A stretch of 64,000 bases of DNA from an uncultured Lachnospiraceae bacterium (lineage in GTDB: Bacteria; Bacillota; Clostridia; Lachnospirales; Lachnospiraceae). Each line of letters opens with the position of its first letter. Within the stretch, counting starts at the first letter, position 1. Positions 36,382 through 46,316 of this stretch are shown here, in pieces. The notes below the pieces were generated by a model. The model saw only the letters and a list, made by a program, of their open reading frames with translations, made no database searches and had not been told where the DNA came from. The stretch lies in assembly GCA_910587045.1 (NCBI GenBank), contig CAJULG010000002.1:1-64000 (forward strand), written 5' to 3'. Position numbers and translations under genes: made by a program.

Positions 36382-36938
36382 TACGGCAGCAGCAGAACCG
36401 ATTTCAGATCCGGTGTATTCCGGAGAACAGACAATATGCGAATCTGGACTTTGCCAGGCGAATCCAAAGCCGATATGCATGGAAACCGGGCTGGCAGGGA
36501 TTTCCACCGGTATCCATGCTGTACCGGAAACAGAAGTCTGAAAAAAATATAACGGTATCGGTTAATCAAAGACTGATCGAGCAGATCATACAGAAGTATA
36601 TGCCGGGGATCATGGAGCGTCCCGCTCCTGTGATCCAGCGGCAGGAACGGGGACGTCTGCTCTCTGTTGTGGAAGAGATTACGCATCAGGATGGAGAACG
36701 GAAGCTGCTGGAACAGTTGATCTTCCGACGGAAGGAAGCAGAATGGAAACGGGTGACCCGGATACAGGAGGAACAGGTCCGCTATTTGCAGGAAGAGATC
36801 CGGAAGCAGAAAAAGGTGATAGAGACGGTAAGGAAACGGATAGAGGAGCCTGTATTTGACAAGAATCAGCTATTTGCAGAATTCCGGAGACGACTGGAGC
36901 AGCAGATGTGGCTGGAACGGTTGCGGGCAGGATTATAG
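36378..36938 (+). CDS. CIS protein of unknown function with coiled coil
   Basis: A 186-residue basic protein with no recognised domain. Residues about 105-180 are predicted coiled coil by eye (EEITHQDGERKLLEQLIF, KEAEWKRVTRIQEEQVRYLQ). It begins within the ATGA overlap of the second tube gene. By position it could be an assembly chaperone; it is too short to measure a typical tail. Confidence 0.6.
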   Translation: MIRQQQNRFQIRCIPENRQYANLDFARRIQSRYAWKPGWQGFPPVSMLYRKQKSEKNITVSVNQRLIEQIIQKYMPGIMERPAPVIQRQERGRLLSVVEEITHQDGERKLLEQLIFRRKEAEWKRVTRIQEEQVRYLQEEIRKQKKVIETVRKRIEEPVFDKNQLFAEFRRRLEQQMWLERLRAGL

Positions 36939-36955
36939 AAGGAGCAGAGGATGGT

Positions 36956-37648
36956 ATGGCAGGAGAAGAACAGCAGAGCCTGACAAAAGCAAAACTGATC
37001 ACAGAGCTGGGAGAGGAAATCCCTGTGCAGTTTAATCCGTCAGAATATCAGATATCCAACAGCGCTCAGTATGCAGAAAAGACAGCTCCCGGTCTGGACG
37101 GAGCCGTAAGCCAGTTTGTAGCAGGCAGTAATGCGATCCTGAATCTGACCCTGTACTTTGATACTTATGAACCGCCAGGCTTAAACGGGCCAGGGGAAGG
37201 GGGAACGGATGTTACCCTTACGACCGGCAGGATCATAAGCCTGCTTGATATTGAAGGCAGTCTGCATCGCCCGCCGCAGGTAACCTTTTCCTGGGGTTCC
37301 ATTCAGTTTAAGGGGATCGTAACGGAGGTAAAGGAAAGCTATACCATGTTTCTGTCTGACGGGAAACCGGTTCGGGCAAAGCTGGATCTTACAATAAAGT
37401 CCGTGTTTGATGCTAAGGAAGGTAAGCGGCAGCATCCCTTTGAATCTCCGGACCGGACCAAGTATCGCAGAGTCAGACAGGGGGAGCAGCTCTGGAATTA
37501 TGCTTATGAGGAATACGGTGACCCGGCAGCCTGGAAGAGCATTGCCATCGAGAACGGGTTACGACATCCGCTGGAGATACAGGCCGGGCAGCTACTGCGT
37601 ATCCCCGCCCGGACAGCGAAGGAATACAGGCAGGAAAGGCATGAGTGA
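36956..37648 (+). CDS. CIS tube-initiator-like protein with LysM domain
   Basis: A 230-residue protein resembling Afp7-type CIS tube proteins: AKLITELGEEIPVQFNPSEYQISNSAQ, LTLYFDTYEPPG, VTFSWGSIQFKGIVTEVKESYTMFLSDGKPVRAKLDLTIK. A C-terminal LysM-like segment (RRVRQGEQLWNYAYEEYGDPAAWKSIAIENGL) ends in LRIPA. In relatives it links hub to tube. I chose ATG 36956 (GAGG five bases upstream) over a GTG at 36908 inside the preceding gene. Confidence 0.85.
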   Translation: MAGEEQQSLTKAKLITELGEEIPVQFNPSEYQISNSAQYAEKTAPGLDGAVSQFVAGSNAILNLTLYFDTYEPPGLNGPGEGGTDVTLTTGRIISLLDIEGSLHRPPQVTFSWGSIQFKGIVTEVKESYTMFLSDGKPVRAKLDLTIKSVFDAKEGKRQHPFESPDRTKYRRVRQGEQLWNYAYEEYGDPAAWKSIAIENGLRHPLEIQAGQLLRIPARTAKEYRQERHE

Positions 37649-38690
37649 AGATTATAAGGCACTGGCAGGAAAATATAATAATTTTCTGGCACCAGCCATG
37701 AAAATATATGTAAATGGAACGGATGTCGTATCGGAATTGCAGCTTGCGGTTGACGGACTGGAAGTTTCTCTTTCCATGTCCCGGGCCGGCAGCGTACAGT
37801 TTCAGATTCTCAATGGGTTTTTATTAGAGAGCAGACGCTTTGCCAATACGGTAACAGATACCTTTCAACCGGGCAGTATACTGACCGTTGAGACGGGGTA
37901 TGGATCAGATACGACGAAACTGTTTCAGGGGTATATTTCGGAGGTGGCATTTGAATTTGGAGAGCAGCCGGTGGTACACGTAACTGCGCTGGATGTCGTC
38001 CGCATGATGATGGATACGGTTTATCTGAATTACTGTTACACTGTTAGCAGTTATTCCGAGGCGTTTCAGGAGGTTATGAAGCGATATTCTGTCTTGTATG
38101 ACACGCTGGAGGTAGAGGAGACCGGGAAAGAGATCACGCAGATCACGCAAAAAGGAAGCGATTATAAGTTCGTACAGGAGCAGTTGTGTACAAAGGCCGG
38201 GAAGGAGTTTCTGGTCATTGGCGGTACGGTTTATTTTCGTACACCGGCGGATGGAGCAGAGGCAGCAGTTTTTTTAGAATGGGGAGAAGGGCTGATCTCC
38301 TTTCAGGAGCGGAAACAGCAATGCAGTCAGACAGTACGGGTATACGGGAAGGCGGATAATAAAAAGGACCGGCAGATGGTGGAGGTTACTGTAACGAATG
38401 CAGATTCTTCCTCTCAACTGACCATTGTCAGAGAATATCAGAATCCTGCCCTGATCGGAGAGGCGGCAATCCGTCAGTATGCCAATAAGCTGGCAGACCA
38501 TCAGCGGGACAGGAGCTGCGGAGGAAGCGGGAGCTGTATCGGACTTCCGGAACTGGTGCCGGGGACTTATATCCGACTGGGCAATCTGGGTTCCGGGGAA
38601 GGAAAGGACTATTACATTAAGAGTGTCAGACACAGTATCGGAAGCAGCGGTTATATTACACAGTTTGATGTTGAAGGGATTAAGACATAG
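37641..38690 (+). CDS. CIS baseplate hub, phage late control gpD-like
   Basis: A 349-residue protein matching the gp27/gpD hub family: AMKIYVNGTDVVSELQLAVDGLEVSLSMSRAGSVQFQI, PGSILTVETGYGSDTTKLFQGYISEVAFEF, and the closing TYIRLGNLGSGEGKDYYIKSVRHSIGSSGYITQFDVEG. The hub trimer sits on the spike. It overlaps the LysM gene by 8 bases and starts at ATG 37641 behind GGAAAGG. Confidence 0.88.
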   Translation: MSEDYKALAGKYNNFLAPAMKIYVNGTDVVSELQLAVDGLEVSLSMSRAGSVQFQILNGFLLESRRFANTVTDTFQPGSILTVETGYGSDTTKLFQGYISEVAFEFGEQPVVHVTALDVVRMMMDTVYLNYCYTVSSYSEAFQEVMKRYSVLYDTLEVEETGKEITQITQKGSDYKFVQEQLCTKAGKEFLVIGGTVYFRTPADGAEAAVFLEWGEGLISFQERKQQCSQTVRVYGKADNKKDRQMVEVTVTNADSSSQLTIVREYQNPALIGEAAIRQYANKLADHQRDRSCGGSGSCIGLPELVPGTYIRLGNLGSGEGKDYYIKSVRHSIGSSGYITQFDVEGIKT

Positions 38691-38691
38691 A

Positions 38692-41319
38692 ATGAAGAGG
38701 ATGAAAACAGATCATGAACAACCGTTACTTTATCACCCGGCCAGAGAGGAGATCATACAGCAGATGGAGGAACTGGCAGATCATTATACGCCGGAATGGC
38801 GGTTTCATTCCGAACATCCGGATCCGGGTTCTGTATTGGTGGAATTATATGCCACTATGTATATGGAGATGTTGCACCGGTATCATCTGACACCGGAACG
38901 GGATAAACAGTTTTTCTTTCAATGGCTGGGTCTTCAGCCGGCTCCGGCGGAACCGTCCCGGGGATATGTATCCCTGGGTGTACAAAAGGAGGCGGGAGAA
39001 GGAATGGTGATCCCGGCCGGAACCGGTCTGATCGGCAGAGGAGAGCAGGGCAACCGTGTTTCGTTGAAGACCGGAACGGAGATCTATGCCAGTACCAGTC
39101 AGATCAAAGGTGTGTATTTATATGATGGAACGGAGGATCGGATCCATTGTCTGGCAGAGCAGGAGGGCCATTTACGAAACGGGGATTGCCCGGATCTTCA
39201 GGAGCATATATGCAGATTTGGGCATTCTTTCGTATTTCCGGCTTCCGGAGAGACCGAACTGCTGGTTGCTCTGGAGCTGGCAGGGAGTAAGACGGATTGG
39301 GACAGGATCATTTCTGATCCGGATTCTACCCGCTTCTCCTATTGTTCGGTTCAGGGAGAACGGGAATTCACAGACTGGGAATGTGTGGATCACAGGATCC
39401 GATTGAAGAAAACGAAAGATATGCCGGACTTTTTACCGGTGAACCGGCAGGGAAAGGAATGCTGTTATCTTCAATGGCGTGCAAAAGATATTCATGCATA
39501 TGCCGGTCTGGAGATCCATCACCTGTTTCTTGGAACAGCCGGCAGGAAACAGCCGCCGGAGAGCGTCTATACTGCAGATGGCGAAGAAGGAACCGGCCAT
39601 TATTATCCGTTTGGGGAGCGGCCTTATTCGTATGGGGAATTCTATCTCTGTTCAAATGAAGTTCTGGGCAGGAAGGGAGCCAGGATCCGGATGAAGCTCC
39701 GCCTGGAATTTCGGAGAGTGGCACTGTTAACGGAACCGGTTTCCCTGCCGGTTCATTGGAAGATGATCATGCGGGAGTCTGAGCTTCAGGAGGAACCGGA
39801 GGTACCGGTAACCATTGGTGAAGTGGTTTGGGAATATTACAACGGTATTGAATTTACCAGATTATTCAGGGAGCCCCTGTATACCGACTGCTTTACACCA
39901 GCGGACGAGAAGGCGGTGGAAAAGCAAATGGATATATCTTTTTATTGTCCCCTGGATATTCAGCCCTTTCTTGTACATGCCGGGACTGTCTATTGCATAC
40001 GTGTCAGAATCCTGCGCATGCGCAATGCGTTTCCCAGGAAGGGGTATTATCTATCTCCTTACATGACACTGGCAGAGCTGGAGTATGATTACCGCGATTC
40101 CATGCAGGAACCGGAGCTTTGTTTCAGCAGGAATAATTTAGAGGAAAAGCAGATTCACAGACATCAGAGCTTTGTTCCATTTCAGAAGCTGGCAGATAAG
40201 GGGCGGTCATACTATATCGGCTTCGACCGGAAATTGCAGGGCGGGCCCTTCGGATTATTCTGTAACGTAAAAAAGGGAGGCGCTGATGGAGGAAAGCGCT
40301 GGAACTATGAATATTATAACGGAAGCAAATGGAAGGGTATGACAGTCGAGGATGGTACCGGTTCCCTGCAAAAAAGCGGTCTGTTACTTCTGTATATCAA
40401 TGGCAGAACGGAACCCGGATGTCTGTTCGGAAGCGAACGGTACTGGATTCGGCTGGTGGCTGTGGAGGAAAGCGGAACCGTCCGGAGGACGAATGGCATG
40501 ACACTCCGGGAAATCTGGTGGAATTCGGTATCCGTGATCGCAACAGGAGGAGAACCGGGCAGGGAGGGGCAGGATAACCTGAAAGCCGGACAGGTCTGTC
40601 AGATGGAGCGTTCGATCCGGTTTTTAAATCATGTTACGAATCGTTATGCGCTTACAGGCGGACGGGAAATGGAATCACAGAAGGAGGCGACAGAAAGGCT
40701 CAGCCGCCGGCTTCTGCATCAGGATCGTGCAGTTATGCTTTCTGATTATGAAGCGCTGGCGCAGGAAGCATCCCGTGAGGTTGTCCGGGTAAAGGCGTTT
40801 TCCGGCAGACGTACAGATGCAGGCCGGGAAAACGGTGCGGTTACCATCGTTGTACTGTCGGAAGCGTTTGATAAGGAAGGGTTTGATTTTCAGGAGTTTC
40901 AGGAACGAATATATGAATATCTCCATAGCAGGATGCCGGGAATCTCGCAGCTACAGGATCGTCTCTCCATAATCCAGCCATGGTTTACAGAGATACAGGT
41001 GACTGCACTTTGTATAGTAGAACCGCATACGTCTGCTCATGCCTGCCGGATAGAGGCAGAGGAACTGCTTCTTCGGTTTCTGGATCCCCTTACCGGTAAT
41101 TTTGACGGAGGGGGCTGGCAGATCGGAGATGTTCCGGGAGTCGAACAGATTCGGAATGCACTGTACAATACCAACGGAATCCGTATGATAAAGAAGCTGG
41201 TAGTGAAAGCATACTGTCGGACAGAGACCCGCCTGCAGGAACTTGATCTGACAGGAAGCATTCCCGGCTATGTGATGATCACAAGCGGAAAGCACAGAAT
41301 CGAACTGGAGCAGTATTGA
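38692..41319 (+). CDS. CIS baseplate wedge protein, gpJ-like (first)
   Basis: An 875-residue wedge protein of the Afp11/gp6-J type. The N-terminal EMADHYTPEWRFH-like segment (ELADHYTPEWRFHSEHPDPGSVLVELYATMYMEML) and the C-terminal RLLHQDRAVMLSDYEALAQEASREVVRVKAF are characteristic. The rest is beta-rich and poorly conserved. Wedge proteins form the hexagonal baseplate that triggers sheath contraction. The start is uncertain between ATG 38692 and 38701. Confidence 0.85.
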   Translation: MKRMKTDHEQPLLYHPAREEIIQQMEELADHYTPEWRFHSEHPDPGSVLVELYATMYMEMLHRYHLTPERDKQFFFQWLGLQPAPAEPSRGYVSLGVQKEAGEGMVIPAGTGLIGRGEQGNRVSLKTGTEIYASTSQIKGVYLYDGTEDRIHCLAEQEGHLRNGDCPDLQEHICRFGHSFVFPASGETELLVALELAGSKTDWDRIISDPDSTRFSYCSVQGEREFTDWECVDHRIRLKKTKDMPDFLPVNRQGKECCYLQWRAKDIHAYAGLEIHHLFLGTAGRKQPPESVYTADGEEGTGHYYPFGERPYSYGEFYLCSNEVLGRKGARIRMKLRLEFRRVALLTEPVSLPVHWKMIMRESELQEEPEVPVTIGEVVWEYYNGIEFTRLFREPLYTDCFTPADEKAVEKQMDISFYCPLDIQPFLVHAGTVYCIRVRILRMRNAFPRKGYYLSPYMTLAELEYDYRDSMQEPELCFSRNNLEEKQIHRHQSFVPFQKLADKGRSYYIGFDRKLQGGPFGLFCNVKKGGADGGKRWNYEYYNGSKWKGMTVEDGTGSLQKSGLLLLYINGRTEPGCLFGSERYWIRLVAVEESGTVRRTNGMTLREIWWNSVSVIATGGEPGREGQDNLKAGQVCQMERSIRFLNHVTNRYALTGGREMESQKEATERLSRRLLHQDRAVMLSDYEALAQEASREVVRVKAFSGRRTDAGRENGAVTIVVLSEAFDKEGFDFQEFQERIYEYLHSRMPGISQLQDRLSIIQPWFTEIQVTALCIVEPHTSAHACRIEAEELLLRFLDPLTGNFDGGGWQIGDVPGVEQIRNALYNTNGIRMIKKLVVKAYCRTETRLQELDLTGSIPGYVMITSGKHRIELEQY

Positions 41320-41350
41320 CAGGATGGATAAGGAAACAGGAGGATTTCGT

Positions 41351-43387
41351 ATGCTGCCGATAGAATTTCCGGAGGATGAGGATTTTAATACCATAAGAGA
41401 AAAAGCAGTTCTGCGTATTGCCGATTATCAGAAGGAATGGACCAATTACAATACTGCAGATACCGGAATCGCCCTGTTGGAACTGTTAGCCTGGATGCAG
41501 GAAATGCAGATGTTCTATTTAGAACAGGGCTATATGGAAAATATCCATCTTTTTCAGGAACTGCTGGGAATGGAGCCGGAGTTGCTGGAACCGGCATCCG
41601 TAACTGTCTCATTGGAGAATGAGCACGAAGAAATGCTGCATTCCAATACAGGCTTCTATCGGGATATGATCTGTTATGAACCCATACAGACAGAAATCGT
41701 TGGAGCCGGGAAGCTTCATAAATGCTATGCCCAGACTGCGAAAGGAGATCTGCTGTGGCATTGTACGGGAAGCCGGGAGCTGCAAAGGGGAGTATGGATG
41801 TTCGGAGAGGATCCGGCAGCAGGAGATTGCTTCTACATGGGTTTCCAGGCTTCCTTTCATGCAGGGCGCCGCTATTCCTTATATTTTGAAATCCTGCCAT
41901 CCAAAGAAGGCAGGCGCAATCCGCCCGGGCAGGAGACACGGGAGCTTTTTTCCCGTTATCGTATGGAATGCTGGAATGGAATTCAGTGGTGCCGGTGTAA
42001 AGTCTTAAAGGATGAGACGGTTGGTTTCATACAAAGCGGTTTTGTGGAATGGATGCCGGAACAGGATCAGGAGAAGGTAGAGGAACTGTACTGGCTGCGT
42101 CTGCAGCTGCTAAGCAGTCAGTATGACCTTCCACCCAGACTGGCAGTGGTGGATCCCCGGCGGGTAAGACTGCTGCAAAAGGAAACCATCGCCGCCTCTA
42201 TAGAGATTTTGCTGCCGGTCAGCAGTGCAGGAACGTATTGCATTCATATTGATGAATATTTTGAAACACCGGCCGATCTGGATCTGTTCATAAAGCGGAA
42301 GGATGGTTACCGGCGAATCCGGCAATGGCGCCGGACCAACCATCTGGCAGAGTTTACTTATGAAGAAAGGACACAGCCGTTTCTTACCGTTTTGCTGGTC
42401 GTACACAGGGAGGATCAGAAAATCCCGCTGGAATGGGAAGCGACTGGTTTTCCGAACCAGAATATCTGTCTGGAGGATGACCATGTAATGAGCAGACGAC
42501 TTCAGGTACTGGTAGAGGAGGAAAAGGATTCCGGGATATATCGGTTCTGGGAACCGGTTCTGCATTTCTACGGATGTGGTGCAGATAAGGCATGTTATTG
42601 CTATCAGGAGACAACGGGAATACTTCAGTTCGGGAATGGTATCCACGGCAGGATTCCGGAGGGGAGGATTCTGATCACAGACTGTATCAGAACCTCTGGA
42701 GCAGAAGGCAGGATCAAGGAAGGAAAAGAACTGTTCTGGAAACATGGAACGGCATATAATCCCCATGCGGCACAGGGAGGACACAGTATAACAGGTACAG
42801 AAAGAACGGGGGGATTCTTCTGGAAGCAGAAGCGGGACTCAGGACGTGCAGTAACCTTAGAGGATTATGAACGTCTGGTCATGCAGACACCGGGACTCCT
42901 GATAAAAAGGGTCAGAGCAGTCAGCACCAGAGATCAGGAGAATTGTGTAACGCTGATCGTGGAAGGCGGGGGCATGAAAAGGGGAAGGAAGCTGCATCCG
43001 GTATACAGGAGAGAAATATGCAGGTGGCTGGAAGAAAAACGACTCATGGGTACCCGTCTCAGACTGGATGCACCGGACTATATTCCGATTCGGATCCGCA
43101 TTGAGCTTCGGGTCTATGAACGCTACCAGAGGGCAGAGCAATGGATCCGTGAGGCTCTGGAAGATTACATAAGTGAATTCATGGGCGGATTTGGAGCCGG
43201 CCTGAATTATAGCCACTTATATGGAACACTGGATAGTCTTGGCTGCGTAAGAGAAATAAGCACGTTAAGTGTTCAGGCTGTTGGAAAAGGGATTCACTTC
43301 ATGGATGACGGGAGTTTTCAGCTCCCGGAGCGGGCACTGGTATTCGTAGAGGATATTCAGATACATATTGCAGGTGGAGGCAGGTGA
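41351..43387 (+). CDS. CIS baseplate wedge protein, gpJ-like (second)
   Basis: A 678-residue protein with the Afp12-type opening MLPIEFPEDEDFNTIREKAVLRI and YNTADTGIALLELLAWMQEMQ, and the gpJ-like block GRAVTLEDYERLVMQTPGLLIKRVRAV near 510. The C-terminus (YSHLYGTLDSLGCVREISTLSVQA) resembles gpJ ends. Together with the previous protein it would make the wedge heterodimer. ATG 41351 has AGGAGG seven bases upstream; an ATG at 41324 lacks this. Confidence 0.87.
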   Translation: MLPIEFPEDEDFNTIREKAVLRIADYQKEWTNYNTADTGIALLELLAWMQEMQMFYLEQGYMENIHLFQELLGMEPELLEPASVTVSLENEHEEMLHSNTGFYRDMICYEPIQTEIVGAGKLHKCYAQTAKGDLLWHCTGSRELQRGVWMFGEDPAAGDCFYMGFQASFHAGRRYSLYFEILPSKEGRRNPPGQETRELFSRYRMECWNGIQWCRCKVLKDETVGFIQSGFVEWMPEQDQEKVEELYWLRLQLLSSQYDLPPRLAVVDPRRVRLLQKETIAASIEILLPVSSAGTYCIHIDEYFETPADLDLFIKRKDGYRRIRQWRRTNHLAEFTYEERTQPFLTVLLVVHREDQKIPLEWEATGFPNQNICLEDDHVMSRRLQVLVEEEKDSGIYRFWEPVLHFYGCGADKACYCYQETTGILQFGNGIHGRIPEGRILITDCIRTSGAEGRIKEGKELFWKHGTAYNPHAAQGGHSITGTERTGGFFWKQKRDSGRAVTLEDYERLVMQTPGLLIKRVRAVSTRDQENCVTLIVEGGGMKRGRKLHPVYRREICRWLEEKRLMGTRLRLDAPDYIPIRIRIELRVYERYQRAEQWIREALEDYISEFMGGFGAGLNYSHLYGTLDSLGCVREISTLSVQAVGKGIHFMDDGSFQLPERALVFVEDIQIHIAGGGR

Positions 43388-43394
43388 GAAAGAT

Positions 43395-44564
43395 ATGAAG
43401 CGGGAGCAGCAGTATTTTATATGGAATCATCCCCGTTCCTTTCAACAGGGAGCAGGAGAAAACATTCAGATCACGGAACAGGGGCTGACAGTATCCGGGA
43501 ACGATTCTGTATCAGCAGCCATCAGGCAAGCGGAAACAGGAATATATTATACCAGATTATGTGACAGCCAGAAGGAAGGAACCGGTTGGGACAGACTGTT
43601 GCTCGAGGGCGTGGTTTCCGATCCGGGTGATATCCGGATAAGCGTTTATACCTGTGAAAGCTCCTGGATTTTTTATCAGGGAAAGCAGGTTTCCATACAG
43701 GAAATCATAAAAAGCAGTGCATTTTCCATAAAAGAAAAGGATCGGATCTGTCAGGAATACAGACGAAAGGAACTGCCTTACGGAAGGTGTCAGTTGTTGC
43801 ATGATGTTACCGGCCGGTATCTTTGGCTGAGGATCTGTCTGTGTCCGAATGGCCTGCAGCCGGTTCTGCTTCACAGAATCCAGGTGTTTTTTCCACGTAT
43901 GAGCTGGAAGATGTATCTGCCTGAGATTTACCAGACCGGAGACAGTTCCTTTTTGGAACGGTATCTGGAGATATTCCAGACGATGTATCAGGAAATGGAT
44001 CAGCGGATCGGGGCATTACCGGAGCTGTATTCACCGGAAGAGTCTCCCGCAGAATGGCTGGTCTGGTTATCGCAGTGGATATCCGTGGAGAATCCATATC
44101 TATGGCAGGAGGAGCAGCTTCGTTATCTGATCCGGCATGGCATGGAACTGGCAGGTATAAGGGGAACCGCAGCGTATCTGAAGCGGATGCTCTGGCTGTA
44201 TACGGGTACGATTCCGTATGTGATCGAATATTGTCACTGGGCATATGAGGAAATGGAAGGCAGCAGGCGCAGGACTTTAGAAAAGCTGTATGGTAATAAT
44301 GATTATTGTATTACTGTCATTCTGGAAGAGGGGGCGGTAGAAGACCGGAGAAAGCTTCGGATATTAGAGCGGCTGATCCGGCTTTGCAGCCCGGCACATC
44401 TGGATACCAGAATGGAGATATTACAGCCCTATATTTTTCTGAGCCGGAATTCTTATCTGGGGATAAACAGCCGGTTAGGGGTAATGGGTGCGGTTGTTTT
44501 GAACGGACAGAACTTTCTGCCCTTTCTTGTACTGAAGGAAAAGGAGAGCCAGGATGAAGGATAG
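43395..44564 (+). CDS. CIS tail protein, gpI-like
   Basis: A 389-residue protein. The region MYLPEIYQTGDSSFLERYLEIFQTMYQEMDQRIGALPELY followed by AEWLVWLSQWISVENP and LRYLIRHGMELAGIRGTAAYLKRML is the conserved core of phage tail protein I/Afp-type baseplate proteins. It probably bridges wedge and fibre. ATG 43395 follows AGGTGAG at six bases. Its end overlaps the next gene by 11 bases. Confidence 0.82.
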   Translation: MKREQQYFIWNHPRSFQQGAGENIQITEQGLTVSGNDSVSAAIRQAETGIYYTRLCDSQKEGTGWDRLLLEGVVSDPGDIRISVYTCESSWIFYQGKQVSIQEIIKSSAFSIKEKDRICQEYRRKELPYGRCQLLHDVTGRYLWLRICLCPNGLQPVLLHRIQVFFPRMSWKMYLPEIYQTGDSSFLERYLEIFQTMYQEMDQRIGALPELYSPEESPAEWLVWLSQWISVENPYLWQEEQLRYLIRHGMELAGIRGTAAYLKRMLWLYTGTIPYVIEYCHWAYEEMEGSRRRTLEKLYGNNDYCITVILEEGAVEDRRKLRILERLIRLCSPAHLDTRMEILQPYIFLSRNSYLGINSRLGVMGAVVLNGQNFLPFLVLKEKESQDEG

Positions 44565-46299
44565 AAATTATTTTCCTTTTGAACGAAATCGGTATTATTA
44601 TGGGAAATTATTAAGTGTGGAAGACTTTCAGCGCGAACAGGCTTATATGAATCATAAGCGCAGGCTCTTAAATCGTCTTTTATACGGAGACGGGATTCTG
44701 TGCGGTATGCAGGTGCTCCAGGTAGATGAGGAAAGTATCTCCATTGAAACGGGAGCGGCATTGGATGAGCTGGGAAGAGAGATCATAATAGAGCAGCCAA
44801 TGATAAAAAGACTGTCGGTAATTGATGGATTTGCAGAGTATTGTATGGAGGGGGAGCATAAGCCGTTGTTCCTGTGTCTCTCTTATCAGGAGGAGGCGGC
44901 AGAACCGGTCTATAGTATCGGAGGAGCATACAATGAAGAGGGAAAGCAGCAGGAATTCAATATCTGGCGGGAGGGTTATCACTTATTTCTGACCAGTGAA
45001 GAGCCGGCAGATAATACCGGACTGCCGGATGACGGTTATGAAACGGTAAAGACAATCTTTTGCGGACAGGGAATCCGGATCCGTCTGGCAGTCCCAAAGT
45101 ATCTGCAACAAAATCAGGAGGGGATCCTGCGACTTCTGGTGGACAGGAGGGAAGGTACAGAGACCGTTTCCTTTCAATGCGAGGCGGAGTTGACGGGGGC
45201 AGACTGGAGCGGCGCAGATCGACTGAATGTTTCCTTTCGGGAGGAGGAAATGGAACCATCCGGACATTATGAGATTGAATACCGGATCCGGGCGGCAGCA
45301 GTGGAGCTGGAGGGACACCTGCGTTTTTTACCGGACAGCTTTGTATTGGAACGAGGCGGCTATGCAAAGAATTACCCGATCGAAGGCCGGTTTTCTTTTC
45401 AGGTGATGAAAGAAAAGAAGGAACAGGCCCTATGCGATGCATGGCGTCAGTCCGCTATGGAGGAATTATGGAATCCGTTGTCGCAGCCCCCTTTATATCT
45501 GGCAGAGATTAATGTGATTCCGGCCGGAGATACCTATGTGATAGAGAAGGTACAAAGTCTGCCATATCATCAATATGTATGGAATAACCGGCTGTTAGGA
45601 ATGCTGAAAGGCATGGAGCTGGCAGAAGGCCTTTCTTACCAGCCTCATCCGGTAGAAAGATACAGGGGAGAATCCTTTGAGCATGCACGGAATGCAGGGG
45701 ATGTAAGTTGTGTCTCCGGCAATCTGGATATATCCCTGGGGATTGGAGGCGCTGCAGGACAGACCTTTTATTCGGAGGAAGTGGTACATGGCCTGGGGCC
45801 TGGTGCAGTATTTCTGTCTGCAGGAGTGGTAAGGCAGAAAAAGAAGGAAAGGGAGATTGTCTATGGAAGTCCGGAGGTCTTTTCACGGGAGCAGGGAGTT
45901 GTACATGTTGAAATTGCAGTGAAGCTGTATATGGATCGGGGCAGCTTTATAATCGGACTTCACTGCCTGGAGGAGATACAGGAGGACAGGCTCACGGTCC
46001 ACTGGCTTGCAATACGCGATCAGAAGGATGTGCAGGCAGACATACCGGAATCCATTGTTATGACGATCCGCCCGAATATGCCTCGGATCAGCGTCCGTCA
46101 ATCCGTCCGTCTGGAAGCATACATTGGAGAGGAGCGACAGAACAGTCTTCAATGGAGGATCATAGATCCGGAGGGAGGCAGTATGGATGATAATGGTCTG
46201 TATACCGCTCCAAACCGTGCCGGCATCTATGAGGTACGGGCACATAGCATGGAGTCTGCCCTGGAAGCGTCAGTTTATATTATTGTAGGGGAAGAATAA
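44554..46299 (+). CDS. CIS baseplate or fibre protein with C-terminal Ig-like domain
   Basis: A 581-residue protein. The N-terminal FPFERNRYYYGKLLSVEDFQREQAYMNHKRRLLNRLLYGDGILCGMQV is a conserved block I associate with CIS loci, without known function. The middle is beta-rich. Residues about 495-580 look like a bacterial Ig-like fold (ISVRQSVRLEAYIGE...QWRIIDPEGGSMDDNGLYTAPNRAGIYEVRA). Such domains often bind carbohydrates or surfaces, so a receptor-binding or fibre role is possible. No other fibre candidate is in the locus. Confidence 0.7.
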   Translation: MKDRNYFPFERNRYYYGKLLSVEDFQREQAYMNHKRRLLNRLLYGDGILCGMQVLQVDEESISIETGAALDELGREIIIEQPMIKRLSVIDGFAEYCMEGEHKPLFLCLSYQEEAAEPVYSIGGAYNEEGKQQEFNIWREGYHLFLTSEEPADNTGLPDDGYETVKTIFCGQGIRIRLAVPKYLQQNQEGILRLLVDRREGTETVSFQCEAELTGADWSGADRLNVSFREEEMEPSGHYEIEYRIRAAAVELEGHLRFLPDSFVLERGGYAKNYPIEGRFSFQVMKEKKEQALCDAWRQSAMEELWNPLSQPPLYLAEINVIPAGDTYVIEKVQSLPYHQYVWNNRLLGMLKGMELAEGLSYQPHPVERYRGESFEHARNAGDVSCVSGNLDISLGIGGAAGQTFYSEEVVHGLGPGAVFLSAGVVRQKKKEREIVYGSPEVFSREQGVVHVEIAVKLYMDRGSFIIGLHCLEEIQEDRLTVHWLAIRDQKDVQADIPESIVMTIRPNMPRISVRQSVRLEAYIGEERQNSLQWRIIDPEGGSMDDNGLYTAPNRAGIYEVRAHSMESALEASVYIIVGEE

Positions 46300-46316
46300 C
46301 AACAGGAGGAAAAGAG

